A stretch of 64,000 nt of DNA. Origin: CAIKZZ01 sp036742455 (GTDB lineage: Bacteria; Pseudomonadota; Gammaproteobacteria; Steroidobacterales; Steroidobacteraceae). This document shows positions 32,459 through 40,861 of this stretch, one piece after another. The stretch is taken from positions 186,001 through 250,000 of the forward strand of contig DAINQU010000001.1 of NCBI GenBank assembly GCA_036742455.1. The letters run 5' to 3'. Each line of letters starts with the position of its first letter. The first letter of the stretch is position 1. The position numbers and the translations under genes were made by a program. The notes beneath the pieces are model-generated. The model was not told where the DNA came from. It saw nothing but the letters and a program-made list of their open reading frames with translations, and ran no database searches.

Positions 32459-34996
32459 ATGAAATCGCTTGCCGCGAGCCGTCGCGTTCGCAGTGCGTTG
32501 GTTTGGAGCGTCGCTACCCTGTCCGGTGCGGCCGGCTTGGGCTATGAGATGGTTTGGACTCGCCTGCTCGGTGTCGCGCTCGGTACTGAGATGTTGGCTG
32601 TCCTTGGTGCCATTGCGGGGCTCTTTGTCGGCCTCGCCGTAGGTGGGTGGTGGTTGGACGGCGTCGTGCGTAGAGCCGCTCGGCCGGGCCGTTTGTATGC
32701 CTTGCTAGAGGCAACCATCGCGATTTGGGGATTGGTGTGTACGTTTCTACTGCCGGCGGTGGCTGATTGGCTGCCACCGCGACTCGGTTCTACGCCCGCG
32801 CCCGGTCTCGTTTGGGTCGTCTCTTTTGCGCTGCCGTCTCTTTTGTTACTTCCCGCGACCGTCGCGATGGGGGGCACCCTCGCCGCACTAGACCGTTGGA
32901 TACGGTGTGTATCCGCCTCCGAGCGGATTGTGGCCGGCGCCTATGCCGCCAATACGTTGGGTGCCGTGGCGGGGACTTTACTTACCGTAACGTGGAGTTT
33001 TGGCGCCCTTGGATTGAAAGGCACTCTGGTCGCGCTCGCATTATTGAATGGAATCGCGGCAGTGGCAGCTTGGTGGCTCGATCGCGAGACGGCGCCCGCT
33101 GCCGAGGTGGGGCGCGTATCGATGTCGGGAAATGGCCGGCTGTTGACGTCCCTCGGTATCACTGGGGTACTTGGCATCGCCGTTGAAGTGATCGTGGTGC
33201 GGATCGCCTCACAATTTTTGTCCGACACGATCTATACCTTCGCGGCGTTACTCGCCGCTTACCTGCTTGGATCCGCTGCCGGTGCGGCAATTCGTCAGCG
33301 CTTCACCACCCCGGCTAGCGAGTCGACCCGCACCGTGCTGTTGGTGGCGAATGCGGCCATCGTCCTTGCCACCCTGTGCGCGCTGCCGATGATCGCTCGG
33401 TGGGCGCAGACCGAGTCAATCACCGATCGCATCGGTGAACTGATGATCGCCGGCCTCATTTTTCTACCGTCAGCGCTGGCGATGGGTGCGCTGTTTGCCG
33501 ATCTTTTGGAGGAATACGGGCGAATCAACGGCAGCGTCGGGCGCGCCAGCGCCGTCAATGCGTTAGGGGCCGCGCTTGCGCCTGCGCTTGCGGCTACGGT
33601 CTTGATTCCAGGGGTTGGAGCCATGAGTGCGTTAGCGGTCGTGGGGACCGCGTACGTCGCACTGCTGCCCATCCGTCGCCAATCGTTTGCCTGGGCGGCA
33701 GGGCCCGTGGTGATGGGGGCCTTTCTGATTTTCAAACCATTGCCGCTGCCTATAGGTCTGCCGACTGGCGCTCGTCAGGTTGCTAGTATCGAGGGTCCGA
33801 TGGTGGCAGCGTCCGTCGTTGATGATGCCCTGGGCGCGCGCTACCTGGAGGTCAATGGACACTTTCGGATGGGGGGGACGCGTTCGGAGCGATCCGATTT
33901 TCGTCAAGCCTGGCTGCCTCTCTTGTTACATCCTCACCCAAAGGACGTGCTCTATATCGGCGTGGGAACCGGTGCCACTCTGTCGGGTGCCCTGCTGTAT
34001 CCAGACCTCAGGGTGACGGGCGTCGAAATATCCGAAGAGACAATCGCTTTATTGCCGTACTTCGCAGTGCCGGGTCGACCCGACCCCACACCGTCCATCG
34101 TCAACGCCGATGGCCGGCGTTACCTTGCGGCGCAGACCAATCGGTACGACGTCGTCGTGGCAGACAATTTTCATCCCGCCCTTGAGGGGAGTGGGTCGCT
34201 TTACGCAGTAGAGCACTTTGAATCGGTTCGACGACGCCTTCGAGCCGGCGGCCTCTTTTGCCAATGGCTGCCGCTTTACCAGTTAGACGAGCAATCGCTT
34301 AGGGACATTGCCCGAAGTTTTCTGGTTGTATTCCCCGACGCTTCGGTTTGGCTCGCGCACTACAGTGTACGCATGCCTATGTTGGCGTTGTGTGGCACAG
34401 AAAAAGGTGCTGGCATTTCCTTGGCGGGCCTAGGGGACCGTTTGGGGGCGCCGTCGCTACGCGAGCGTGTGCAACGCCTCGAGTTCGCGACGCCGATGGC
34501 GGTGGCGGGTGCCTATCTGGGAGGACCTGCGACCTTGTCTGCTTATGTGGGCAATGGAGCCGTGAATAGCGATGATCATCCGGTGGTCGCCTTGAATGGT
34601 CACCGAAACGTTCGAGCTATGGCGGAGCCGCCGGAGACCTTGCTGCTGTCGGTTCTCCGCCACCTGCGGTCATCACCCGCAGTGCTCAACGTGGATGCCG
34701 TCACTCGGCCGCGTCTCGAGGCGTATTGGCGAGCCCGCGACCGGTTTATCACAGCCGGTGCGACGCTAAGCGGCGAGCCACGGGGTCGGGCGCTCATCGA
34801 TGCGGCGTCGCCCGGCCTGCTGGCCGCGATTCGGGAGAGTGGTGAGTTTGAGCCGGCATACCAACCACTGTTGGCGATGGCGCAGGCTCTACAAAACGAC
34901 GATCCCGCTGGCGCTCGCAAACTGCTCGAAGCGATCGATCAAGCGGCGCCACAGCGCGACGAGGCTCGACAATTGCTGGCGCGAATGCCCCATTGA
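32459..34996 (+). CDS. Membrane-fused spermidine synthase-like protein
   Basis: 845 residues. The first ~440 form a polytopic MFS-like membrane region (SGAAGLGYEMVWTRLLGVAL, PATVAMGGTLAALDRWI, AGAYAANTLGAVAGTLLTV). A cytoplasmic SpeE-like Rossmann domain follows (VLYIGVGTGATLSGALL, VTGVEISEETIALLPYF, YDVVVADNFHPALEGSGSLY, RLRAGGLFCQWLPLYQL). A helical C-terminal tail of ~120 residues is unassigned. The aminopropyltransferase activity of such fusions is unproven. The ATG at 32459 is preceded by AGGGGT; the in-frame ATG at 32438 is an alternative. Confidence 0.82.
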   Translation: MKSLAASRRVRSALVWSVATLSGAAGLGYEMVWTRLLGVALGTEMLAVLGAIAGLFVGLAVGGWWLDGVVRRAARPGRLYALLEATIAIWGLVCTFLLPAVADWLPPRLGSTPAPGLVWVVSFALPSLLLLPATVAMGGTLAALDRWIRCVSASERIVAGAYAANTLGAVAGTLLTVTWSFGALGLKGTLVALALLNGIAAVAAWWLDRETAPAAEVGRVSMSGNGRLLTSLGITGVLGIAVEVIVVRIASQFLSDTIYTFAALLAAYLLGSAAGAAIRQRFTTPASESTRTVLLVANAAIVLATLCALPMIARWAQTESITDRIGELMIAGLIFLPSALAMGALFADLLEEYGRINGSVGRASAVNALGAALAPALAATVLIPGVGAMSALAVVGTAYVALLPIRRQSFAWAAGPVVMGAFLIFKPLPLPIGLPTGARQVASIEGPMVAASVVDDALGARYLEVNGHFRMGGTRSERSDFRQAWLPLLLHPHPKDVLYIGVGTGATLSGALLYPDLRVTGVEISEETIALLPYFAVPGRPDPTPSIVNADGRRYLAAQTNRYDVVVADNFHPALEGSGSLYAVEHFESVRRRLRAGGLFCQWLPLYQLDEQSLRDIARSFLVVFPDASVWLAHYSVRMPMLALCGTEKGAGISLAGLGDRLGAPSLRERVQRLEFATPMAVAGAYLGGPATLSAYVGNGAVNSDDHPVVALNGHRNVRAMAEPPETLLLSVLRHLRSSPAVLNVDAVTRPRLEAYWRARDRFITAGATLSGEPRGRALIDAASPGLLAAIRESGEFEPAYQPLLAMAQALQNDDPAGARKLLEAIDQAAPQRDEARQLLARMPH

Positions 34997-35005
34997 ACCG
35001 CGCGG

Positions 35006-35629
35006 TTACGGGGAGAATCGAATTCGGTAGCCCCAGCAGTCGAGTTGATGCGGCATTGCATTAAACGCAACTGTCAGGCGCCGTGCGCCTGGATTTACCG
35101 GTACCTCGTGGTACAGGTAACTTGGGAACAACACCATGTCGCCTGGATTGGCTTCTGGTAACAGGTATTTGCCTGCGTTGTATGGGCCCATTTGTGCGCT
35201 TCGCGTATGGTGACGGAAGCTAAAGTCAAATCCACCCGGCGGGCGTATAAAAACCGTCCGGCATCGGGGGTCGGACGGAGTTAGGTAGACCACGCCAGAC
35301 GCGAATGAATTCGCGTGAGAATGCATGACTTGGCTGCCGCCAGGTTCCAGCACATTCGTCCACATTTCCTTCACGTTCCAGTCGAGTCGTTCGCCGAAGA
35401 GTAGATGGCCGAAATCCACGAGCTTGGGCGTCAGTAGCGTGGTGAGCCGACTGAACAGGCGATCGCCTCGAGGGTCCGCCACGTCGGTGTGAAACAACGC
35501 TGCCGACCGTAGGTTCTGCTCCACCGACGCGCCCTCTATCGACGCGCACAGCTCGGCGACGAGATCCGGCGGAACGAGGCCGGGGCTGCGCAGCAAAGGG
35601 ATCGGGAATAGCGGTTCAACGTGATCCAT
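35006..35629 (-). CDS. Putative 2OG-Fe(II) oxygenase
   Basis: 207 residues of the family defined by TIGR02466-like proteins. A jelly-roll core is suggested by WTNVLEPGGSQVMHSHANSF (first His and partner), YLTPSDPRCRTVFIRPPG, NPGDMVLFPSYLYHEVPVNP (second metal His) and RRLTVAFNA (the Arg that binds 2-oxoglutarate). I chose ATG 35629 (MDHVEPLFPIPLL), which fits the family start; an ATG 36 bases upstream is possible. The substrate is unknown. It converges on the preceding gene with a 9-base gap. Confidence 0.75.
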   Translation of the reverse strand: MDHVEPLFPIPLLRSPGLVPPDLVAELCASIEGASVEQNLRSAALFHTDVADPRGDRLFSRLTTLLTPKLVDFGHLLFGERLDWNVKEMWTNVLEPGGSQVMHSHANSFASGVVYLTPSDPRCRTVFIRPPGGFDFSFRHHTRSAQMGPYNAGKYLLPEANPGDMVLFPSYLYHEVPVNPGARRLTVAFNAMPHQLDCWGYRIRFSP

Positions 35630-35686
35630 GACGCGGCCTTCTGACTGAATTCCCGTCAGTGTCACGGTTGCACGTTACAGATCCGT

Positions 35687-35974
35687 TTAGGAGTGCGGAG
35701 GGGTCTCCGCCTCCGCGTCATTCAGCAACGTCAACGCTTGCTCGACGAACTCAAAGCACTCATCGATTTCGCCGCTACCGCCCTCACCACGACCTTGCCG
35801 AATAAGGCTTTGCGCGTCCAAACGGCGTTGCTCGCCGGCCGGGCGTCGCGCAGCGACGGCCTCGGCGGCGTCGGCCGCTTGCCAACAGTCGGCGGTGGTG
35901 GGCTCCTCAGTCGCTGCTGCGCTCGATACCCAGAGGGCCAAGCCCAACCCTATGACGGACAGTCCACGGGTCAT
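35687..35974 (-). CDS. Small exported protein, unknown
   Basis: 95 residues. The N-terminus (MTRGLSVIGLGLALWVSSAAA) is a convincing signal peptide. The ~73-residue mature part is acidic and Ala/Glu/Gln-rich with two Cys (ADCWQAAD and DECFEFVEQ) that could pair in the periplasm. I do not recognise the family. It is on the same strand as the PHP-like gene but separated from it by a terminator. Confidence 0.55.
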   Translation of the reverse strand: MTRGLSVIGLGLALWVSSAAATEEPTTADCWQAADAAEAVAARRPAGEQRRLDAQSLIRQGRGEGGSGEIDECFEFVEQALTLLNDAEAETPPHS

Positions 35975-35993
35975 ACCTTTCCTCGCCGCAACG

Positions 35994-36024
35994 AAAAACC
36001 CGCCGGTGAGGACTCACCGGCGGG
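35994..36024 (-). terminator. Rho-independent terminator of the PHP-like gene
   Basis: On the minus strand, GC-rich complementary arms (35999-36010 with 36013-36024; the tip opens to form the loop) are followed by TTTTT (35998-35994). It lies about 60 bases after the stop codon at 36085. Confidence 0.8.
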
Positions 36025-36084
36025 CTGATTTATTACCCTCAAAAGCGGCGGCCGCTAGGACCGCCGCCGCATGGGGTCTCTCGA

Positions 36085-38100
36085 TTAGTCTTCGAGATCG
36101 CCGCCGAGCGATGCCGCGAGAGCGGCATTCTTTTCGACGAGCAGCGCCGGCGAGCCGACCGGGCGGACGAAAATCGGGTTCGTGTAGAACCAGAGGTTCG
36201 ACCAAGACTGGACGTCGTACGTCACGACCTTCTGACCCGAGACCACGCCCAAGTGGGCCGGGCACGCCGCGTCCGTGCAGGCGACATTTGCGTTATTGAG
36301 GTCGAGGAGGGGGTTGCCCGCCACGTCCGACACGTTCGGCGTGCCGTTCGGGATGTTGGTGCCGCGCGCACGAACGTACATCGGCTGGGTGCCCATCGTG
36401 TACGTGCGGGTGAACGTCACCTGGTACGCGCCGTTCGCCAACGCCTTCTTCGTCATCGACGTCACCGGAACCTGCGTGACCGCCGTGTTCAGGTTATAGA
36501 CGAGCGCCGCGCCCGCCACGCCGCCGACCGGCACTGTGCCGTTGGCGTCCGTGCCGTAGTGCGGATCCGTCGGAGCGATGACACCCGTGATCGGGCTCGA
36601 GATCAGGTCCACGTGGTCCAGATCCGGCGCGTTCAGCGGCTGCGACAGGCCAACCTGCGCGAGCAGCGGGTTCGCGAAGGTGTACGGGCTGTTGTTGTGC
36701 TTCGGCACGGTCACCGTCATCTGCACGGTGATCTTCTCACCCGGCTTCGCGACGAGCGTCTCGCCCATGCCGACCCAGTCGGTCGACGCGGTCTTGGCAC
36801 GGAAGGTCAAGTCGTTGCCGACGAGATCGCCCATCACCGAGTACGAGTGGCCCTTACGCATTTCACGAACGACCGCCTTCGAAGTGAAGCCGACCTTGTT
36901 CGTCACGTACAGCTTCGAGTACTCGCCCGGCATGAAGTCCGAGTTCGTCTTCGGGTCGCCGGCGCCGAAGGCGCCGCGGGTGTGCCAGTCGGAGGAGATG
37001 AACATGAACGTGTTGCGGCCTTCCGCCAACATGCCGTCCCAGAGGCCGCCGACCTTGGCGTGATAGATGCCGGTCATACCGTAGGTGCCGCCGCCGACCG
37101 CGCCCGAGCCGTACGAGCCCGAGCCGCCCGTGACGCCGCCCTGTGCCGCGTGTCCCGGGGACTCGATGCCGAAAGCCACGGTTGGCGCAGTGTTATTGAA
37201 GTCACGGAAGTGGTTAATGTTGTAGCCGGAATTGCCGGCGGGGTTGAACGCACCCTGACGCTCAGAGTGCGTCGGAATTGCGTAGGAGTGCGTCGGGTAG
37301 TTCGCCTGCAGCCATGCGACCGCAGCCAAGGCCTTCGCGTGGCCGGCAGTGCCCGACGGCGACGCGCCGGTGACCGGATCCTTCTGCGCGCCAGCCCAGA
37401 TCGACGCGCCGGCCGCATTGACGGGGCCGATCAAGTCGAGGTCCTGACGGTCGAATCGGAATTCGAACTCCGAAATGGCGTTCGCGTTGCCGACCTTCGC
37501 CTTGAGCGGCGTCTGACCCTTCACGATCGCGACGTCGGTGTGCTCGTGGCCCGGAACGACCCACTCGAGGCCGTCGATAAGCACTTTTTGATACTTGGCG
37601 CTACGATCGACGATCATCGGATACTCGATATCCTGCTGCGCCTGCCAGTGCCACATCGACGCGCCGGTGCCGGTGCCCGACGGGGTGCCCTTCAGCTGCG
37701 AGATGACAACGCTGCCCGGGCCGCCGTACACGCCGTCAAAGTTGATCGCCTGACCGAGCGTCTGGCTCCAGTACTGGACGGGCGACGGAACGGCGTTGCT
37801 CGCGCCGGCGCCTGGGTTGGTGTCGTCAAAACGGCAGTCACGATTGCCGTTGCCACCGTGGTTGCCGAGCGTGAACCAATCGAGGTTGAAATTCGTCGCG
37901 CCGTTCGTGGCGAGGCCCGAACCCACCGCGCGATCGAGCGAGCGTGCGGCCGAGACCGAACCGTCTTGGCAGATGTTGTGGTTATGCATGTCGCCCGCGA
38001 CATACGGATTGGTCGTCGGAGCGGGCGTCGCGGCAACCGCCGCGCCGGCCGTTAGAGCAGCGCCAAGAATGAGCGCTGTCTTGGTAGTAATCGAGTTCAC
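36085..38100 (-). CDS. Exported PHP-superfamily-like metal-dependent protein
   Basis: 671 residues with a signal peptide (KTALILGAALTAGAAVAA). The mature start has GDMHNHNICQDGS, the first His-x-His motif of PHP-type phosphoesterases. Later candidate metal sites are DWFTLGNHGGNG, VVPGHEHTDVAI, IPTHSERQGAF and SSDWHTRGAFGAGD. A Gly/Ser-rich stretch (GGVTGGSGSYGSGAVGGGTY) splits the middle, and the C-terminal ~200 residues look like beta-sandwich. It may belong to the DUF3604-type group, but I am unsure. GTG 38100, preceded by GGGAG, puts the signal peptide at the N-terminus; an ATG at 38172 would not. Codon choice is strongly biased, suggesting high expression. Confidence 0.6.
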   Translation of the reverse strand: MNSITTKTALILGAALTAGAAVAATPAPTTNPYVAGDMHNHNICQDGSVSAARSLDRAVGSGLATNGATNFNLDWFTLGNHGGNGNRDCRFDDTNPGAGASNAVPSPVQYWSQTLGQAINFDGVYGGPGSVVISQLKGTPSGTGTGASMWHWQAQQDIEYPMIVDRSAKYQKVLIDGLEWVVPGHEHTDVAIVKGQTPLKAKVGNANAISEFEFRFDRQDLDLIGPVNAAGASIWAGAQKDPVTGASPSGTAGHAKALAAVAWLQANYPTHSYAIPTHSERQGAFNPAGNSGYNINHFRDFNNTAPTVAFGIESPGHAAQGGVTGGSGSYGSGAVGGGTYGMTGIYHAKVGGLWDGMLAEGRNTFMFISSDWHTRGAFGAGDPKTNSDFMPGEYSKLYVTNKVGFTSKAVVREMRKGHSYSVMGDLVGNDLTFRAKTASTDWVGMGETLVAKPGEKITVQMTVTVPKHNNSPYTFANPLLAQVGLSQPLNAPDLDHVDLISSPITGVIAPTDPHYGTDANGTVPVGGVAGAALVYNLNTAVTQVPVTSMTKKALANGAYQVTFTRTYTMGTQPMYVRARGTNIPNGTPNVSDVAGNPLLDLNNANVACTDAACPAHLGVVSGQKVVTYDVQSWSNLWFYTNPIFVRPVGSPALLVEKNAALAASLGGDLED

Positions 38101-38460
38101 GTAGAGTCTCCCTGGAGGATCGTGTAAGAAGAATTCGCGTTTCGTAAGAACGCCGTAAGAAAACACAAGCAAAATGTAAGAAACGTAGCAATGACATCAA
38201 GCTAGGCCATCCCAGCTGCACCGACCGAACGGCGCCCGATTGCGCAGAAGGATCGCTGTACTCACGTATCGGTATCGCCACTCAGTACACCGACGATCGG
38301 TGACACCTCAGTGATGAGTGGGTGAAAGATTTTTTGTTCTTCTGTGACGTAAACGCAGTGACAACGGCAACGCCTGTAATCAATCATTAGATTTCCGACA
38401 GAAAATCGTCATCAAGTTTGCCTACATTCCTTGGCTCTATCCCGGCGCCTCGGTAATCCC
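38101..38460. promoter_or_regulatory. Divergent regulatory region between PHP-like gene and PpiC/HupE operon
   Basis: 360 bases without a credible gene. The left part carries the GTAAGAA repeat cluster (38124-38182). The right part (38320-38420) is AT-rich compared with the rest of the window and must hold the promoter of the PpiC gene. I could not pick out a single convincing -35/-10 pair. Confidence 0.5.
38124..38182. repeat. Four phased GTAAGAA direct repeats
   Basis: GTAAGAA occurs at 38124, 38144, 38155 and 38176 (TTCTTAC on the strand of the PHP-like gene). The start-to-start spacings are 20, 11 and 21 bases, close to whole helical turns. The middle pair is a heptamer, 4-base spacer, heptamer, the geometry of PhoB/OmpR-family sites. 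A degenerate copy (ACAAGCA at 38165) fills one empty phase. The cluster ends 24 bases before the GTG start. Confidence 0.6.
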
Positions 38461-39288
38461 ATGCAAGACCCCACACGGCTTACGCCGCCCAAGCGGAGTG
38501 CACTGCTGCATCTCTTGCAAGAGCCCCTTGTGCAATTTGTTCTGATTGGTTCGGTGCTGTTCGCCATTGACGCGTGGCTCCATCCGCCGGCCAAAGAAAG
38601 TCGGACGATTGTTGTCACAAAGCAGATGCGCAACTCAATCATCGAGACGTACGACGAAGATCACGCGCGCAAGCCCACGGATGCCGAACTAAAGGCGACC
38701 ATCGATAACTGGGTAGGCGAAGAGATCCTGTATCGCGAAGGACGATTGCTTGGTCTCGACCAAGGAGACCCGACCATCCGCGATCGCATTGTCTACAAGC
38801 TCAAGGTCATGCTCACCGACGAAGCCAAAGCGCGCGAGCCAACCCCAGCCGAAATTCAAGCGTGGTTCGAGACAAACCATGTCCGCTACGATGAGCCGGA
38901 TCGCGTGACTTTTTTGGCGACCGCGCCGGTGAGTGAAGATGTCGCTCGTCAGGAATTCGCAGCGGTAAAGGCCCAGAAAGAAACGGCGGAATTACAGGAA
39001 CAAGCGCGATTGTTCTTAGATCGTCCGCGCAGTGCGATTGCGCCAGTATTTGGTGAGGGATTCGCGAAAGCGCTTGAAGAATCCCCTATAGGGCAGTGGA
39101 AGCTCATCCAATCAACTGCGGGATGGCACCTGGTTCGAGTCGATGGACGTAAAGCCGGGAAGCTGGCAGCGCTGGACGACGTGCGATCAGATGCGATCAA
39201 AACCTGGCAGTCTGAGCAGACACTCAAGTCGACGTTAGATGCGATGAGCCGCCTGAAGTCTCGATATACCGTTCGGTACGAACCGTGA
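38461..39288 (+). CDS. Membrane-anchored PpiC/parvulin-type peptidyl-prolyl isomerase
   Basis: 275 residues. One N-terminal transmembrane helix (FVLIGSVLFAIDAWL), then a SurA/PpiD-like helical chaperone region (ELKATIDNWVGEEILYREGR, RIVYKLKVMLTDEAKAREPT) and a C-terminal rotamase domain (FGEGFAKALEESPIGQWKLI, QSTAGWHLVRVDGRKAGK). It probably assists folding of exported proteins. ATG 38461 is the best start. Its stop overlaps the first HupE gene by four bases, so the two are co-expressed. Confidence 0.82.
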   Translation: MQDPTRLTPPKRSALLHLLQEPLVQFVLIGSVLFAIDAWLHPPAKESRTIVVTKQMRNSIIETYDEDHARKPTDAELKATIDNWVGEEILYREGRLLGLDQGDPTIRDRIVYKLKVMLTDEAKAREPTPAEIQAWFETNHVRYDEPDRVTFLATAPVSEDVARQEFAAVKAQKETAELQEQARLFLDRPRSAIAPVFGEGFAKALEESPIGQWKLIQSTAGWHLVRVDGRKAGKLAALDDVRSDAIKTWQSEQTLKSTLDAMSRLKSRYTVRYEP

Positions 39289-40268
39289 TTGTTCGCCGAC
39301 CGCTCATGCGTTTGGTCACGCTATTGATGGGCGTGTTTCTCGCCATCGCCGCGTCAGCCCACGAAGCCGCGATGGGCGTTATTGAGTTTCGTGAAGTGCG
39401 GCCTGGAGCGTATCTCGCCAGTTGGCAAAAAGAGCCGGTGATTGGTGGCGAACGGGTTCGGTTTTTAGTACCCAAGCACTGTATTTTGCGAATGCCGCAG
39501 TTGTACTGCGGTGCGCAAGGCCTCGTCGGAACCATCGGTATCGAAAACCTTGGGGTGGATATTTCTGCCGTCTTACTGCGTGTGACGCCTATTCATGGCG
39601 AAACCAAAAGCTATACGCTGACGACTGCCACCCCAAGCACGACGATCGTTGCGGCGGGTGCCCCAACGTGGGCGACTTGGATCCAGTTGGCAAAGACCTA
39701 CGTTAACTACGGCATCGATCACATTCTGCTCGGCGTTGATCACTTGTTATTTGTGCTGGGATTGGTCTGGCTCGTGCGGGGCGGATGGACTCTGGTAAAG
39801 ACCATTACGGCATTTACCATTGGCCACAGCCTCTCGCTGGCCGCGGCTGCATTCGGTTGGATTGGAATCCCGGAACGTCCACTGAATGCCTGTATCGCTC
39901 TTAGTATCGTTTTTGTCGGTGTCGAAATTTTGCGGGAACGGGAGGGGCGTCCGGGTATCGGTGCTCGCTTCCCGTGGGCTGTCGCGGGTGGGTTTGGTCT
40001 CGTGCATGGGATCGGGTTTGCGACGGCTTTGGCGGGAATTGGTTTGGAGCGATCGCTACTTCCCGCCGCACTGCTGTTCTTTAACGTTGGCGTCGAGATA
40101 GGTCAGTTTGCTTTCGTGATGTTGGTTCTGTCGCTGATGGCCGCGCATCGCGCGCTGGGCGCCACGTTGCCAGGGCGCTGGGGTCAATTGGCGCCGGCAT
40201 ATTTTATCGGAGTCATTTCCTCGGTCTGGTTCGTCGGCCGTGTCGTCAAGATTTTGGTGATGCCATGA
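39285..40268 (+). CDS. HupE/UreJ-family membrane protein (first of three)
   Basis: 327 residues starting with GTG. Signal-like N-terminus, ~120-residue extracytoplasmic part with two Cys (HCILRMPQLYCG), then about seven membrane helices beginning NYGIDHILLGVDHLLFVLGL, followed by FTIGHSLSLAAAAFGW and GFGLVHGIGFATALAGIG. These His/Asp-containing helices are typical of HupE/UreJ proteins, some of which move nickel or cobalt. Here there is no hydrogenase or urease nearby, so the metal is unknown. Confidence 0.85.
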   Translation: MIVRRPLMRLVTLLMGVFLAIAASAHEAAMGVIEFREVRPGAYLASWQKEPVIGGERVRFLVPKHCILRMPQLYCGAQGLVGTIGIENLGVDISAVLLRVTPIHGETKSYTLTTATPSTTIVAAGAPTWATWIQLAKTYVNYGIDHILLGVDHLLFVLGLVWLVRGGWTLVKTITAFTIGHSLSLAAAAFGWIGIPERPLNACIALSIVFVGVEILREREGRPGIGARFPWAVAGGFGLVHGIGFATALAGIGLERSLLPAALLFFNVGVEIGQFAFVMLVLSLMAAHRALGATLPGRWGQLAPAYFIGVISSVWFVGRVVKILVMP

Positions 40269-40861
40269 AACGTATTGGGAAAGTGGCTCTGTCCCTCTCG
40301 GTGTTTTACGCCAGTCTTGCCTCGGCTCACCAGCAGGCGGGGATGGTGGGCGGATTGCTGAGTGGGCTACTACACCCATTGACGGGACTTGATCATTTAG
40401 TTGCCATGGTGGCGGTGGGGCTTTGGGGCGCCGAACTCGGCGCGCCCGCGTTGTGGTTGTTGCCAATCGTCTTCCCGTTCGTGATGGCGATGGGCGGTAT
40501 CTTGGGAATTTCGGGCGTCCCCTTGCCGTTCCCGGAATTATTCGTCGCTGCGTCTGGCTTGGTGCTTGGTCTTGCCATCGCGCTGCGGTGGAACCCCGGT
40601 TTGAGGATCGCCTCGGTGATTGTCGCGGTTTTCGCGGTCTTTCATGGTCATGCGCATGGCGTAGAGCTTCCGCGAGCCGCGAACCCGCTGGGTTATGGCA
40701 TCGGTTTCGTCTCGTCAACCGGTCTGTTGCATTTGTGCGGTATCGGAGTCGGGATGATTGCGGCTCGGCCCGGTCTAGTGACTCTCTATCGAGCCTCGGG
40801 CGCCGTCATTGCGTTGATCGGTGCCTACTTTGTTTTGCGATCGTTGGGAGCCCTACCGTGA
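40265..40861 (+). CDS. HupE/UreJ-family membrane protein (second of three)
   Basis: 198 residues, the short classical HupE form: signal peptide ending ASA, mature H-Q-Q start, then GLLSGLLHPLTGLDHLVAMV with the conserved HPxxGxDH motif, and VFAVFHGHAHGVELP carrying the second His cluster. Six or seven membrane helices. Four-base overlaps on both sides (ATGA, GTGA) put it in one tightly coupled operon. Confidence 0.88.
   Translation: MKRIGKVALSLSVFYASLASAHQQAGMVGGLLSGLLHPLTGLDHLVAMVAVGLWGAELGAPALWLLPIVFPFVMAMGGILGISGVPLPFPELFVAASGLVLGLAIALRWNPGLRIASVIVAVFAVFHGHAHGVELPRAANPLGYGIGFVSSTGLLHLCGIGVGMIAARPGLVTLYRASGAVIALIGAYFVLRSLGALP

Noticed and set aside
36253..38055. 600-codon open frame on the plus strand opposite the PHP-like gene
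   Set aside because: It is very rich in Arg, Val, His and Asp with no domain or signal, and exists because the strongly biased codons of the real minus-strand gene leave few stops in the antisense frame.
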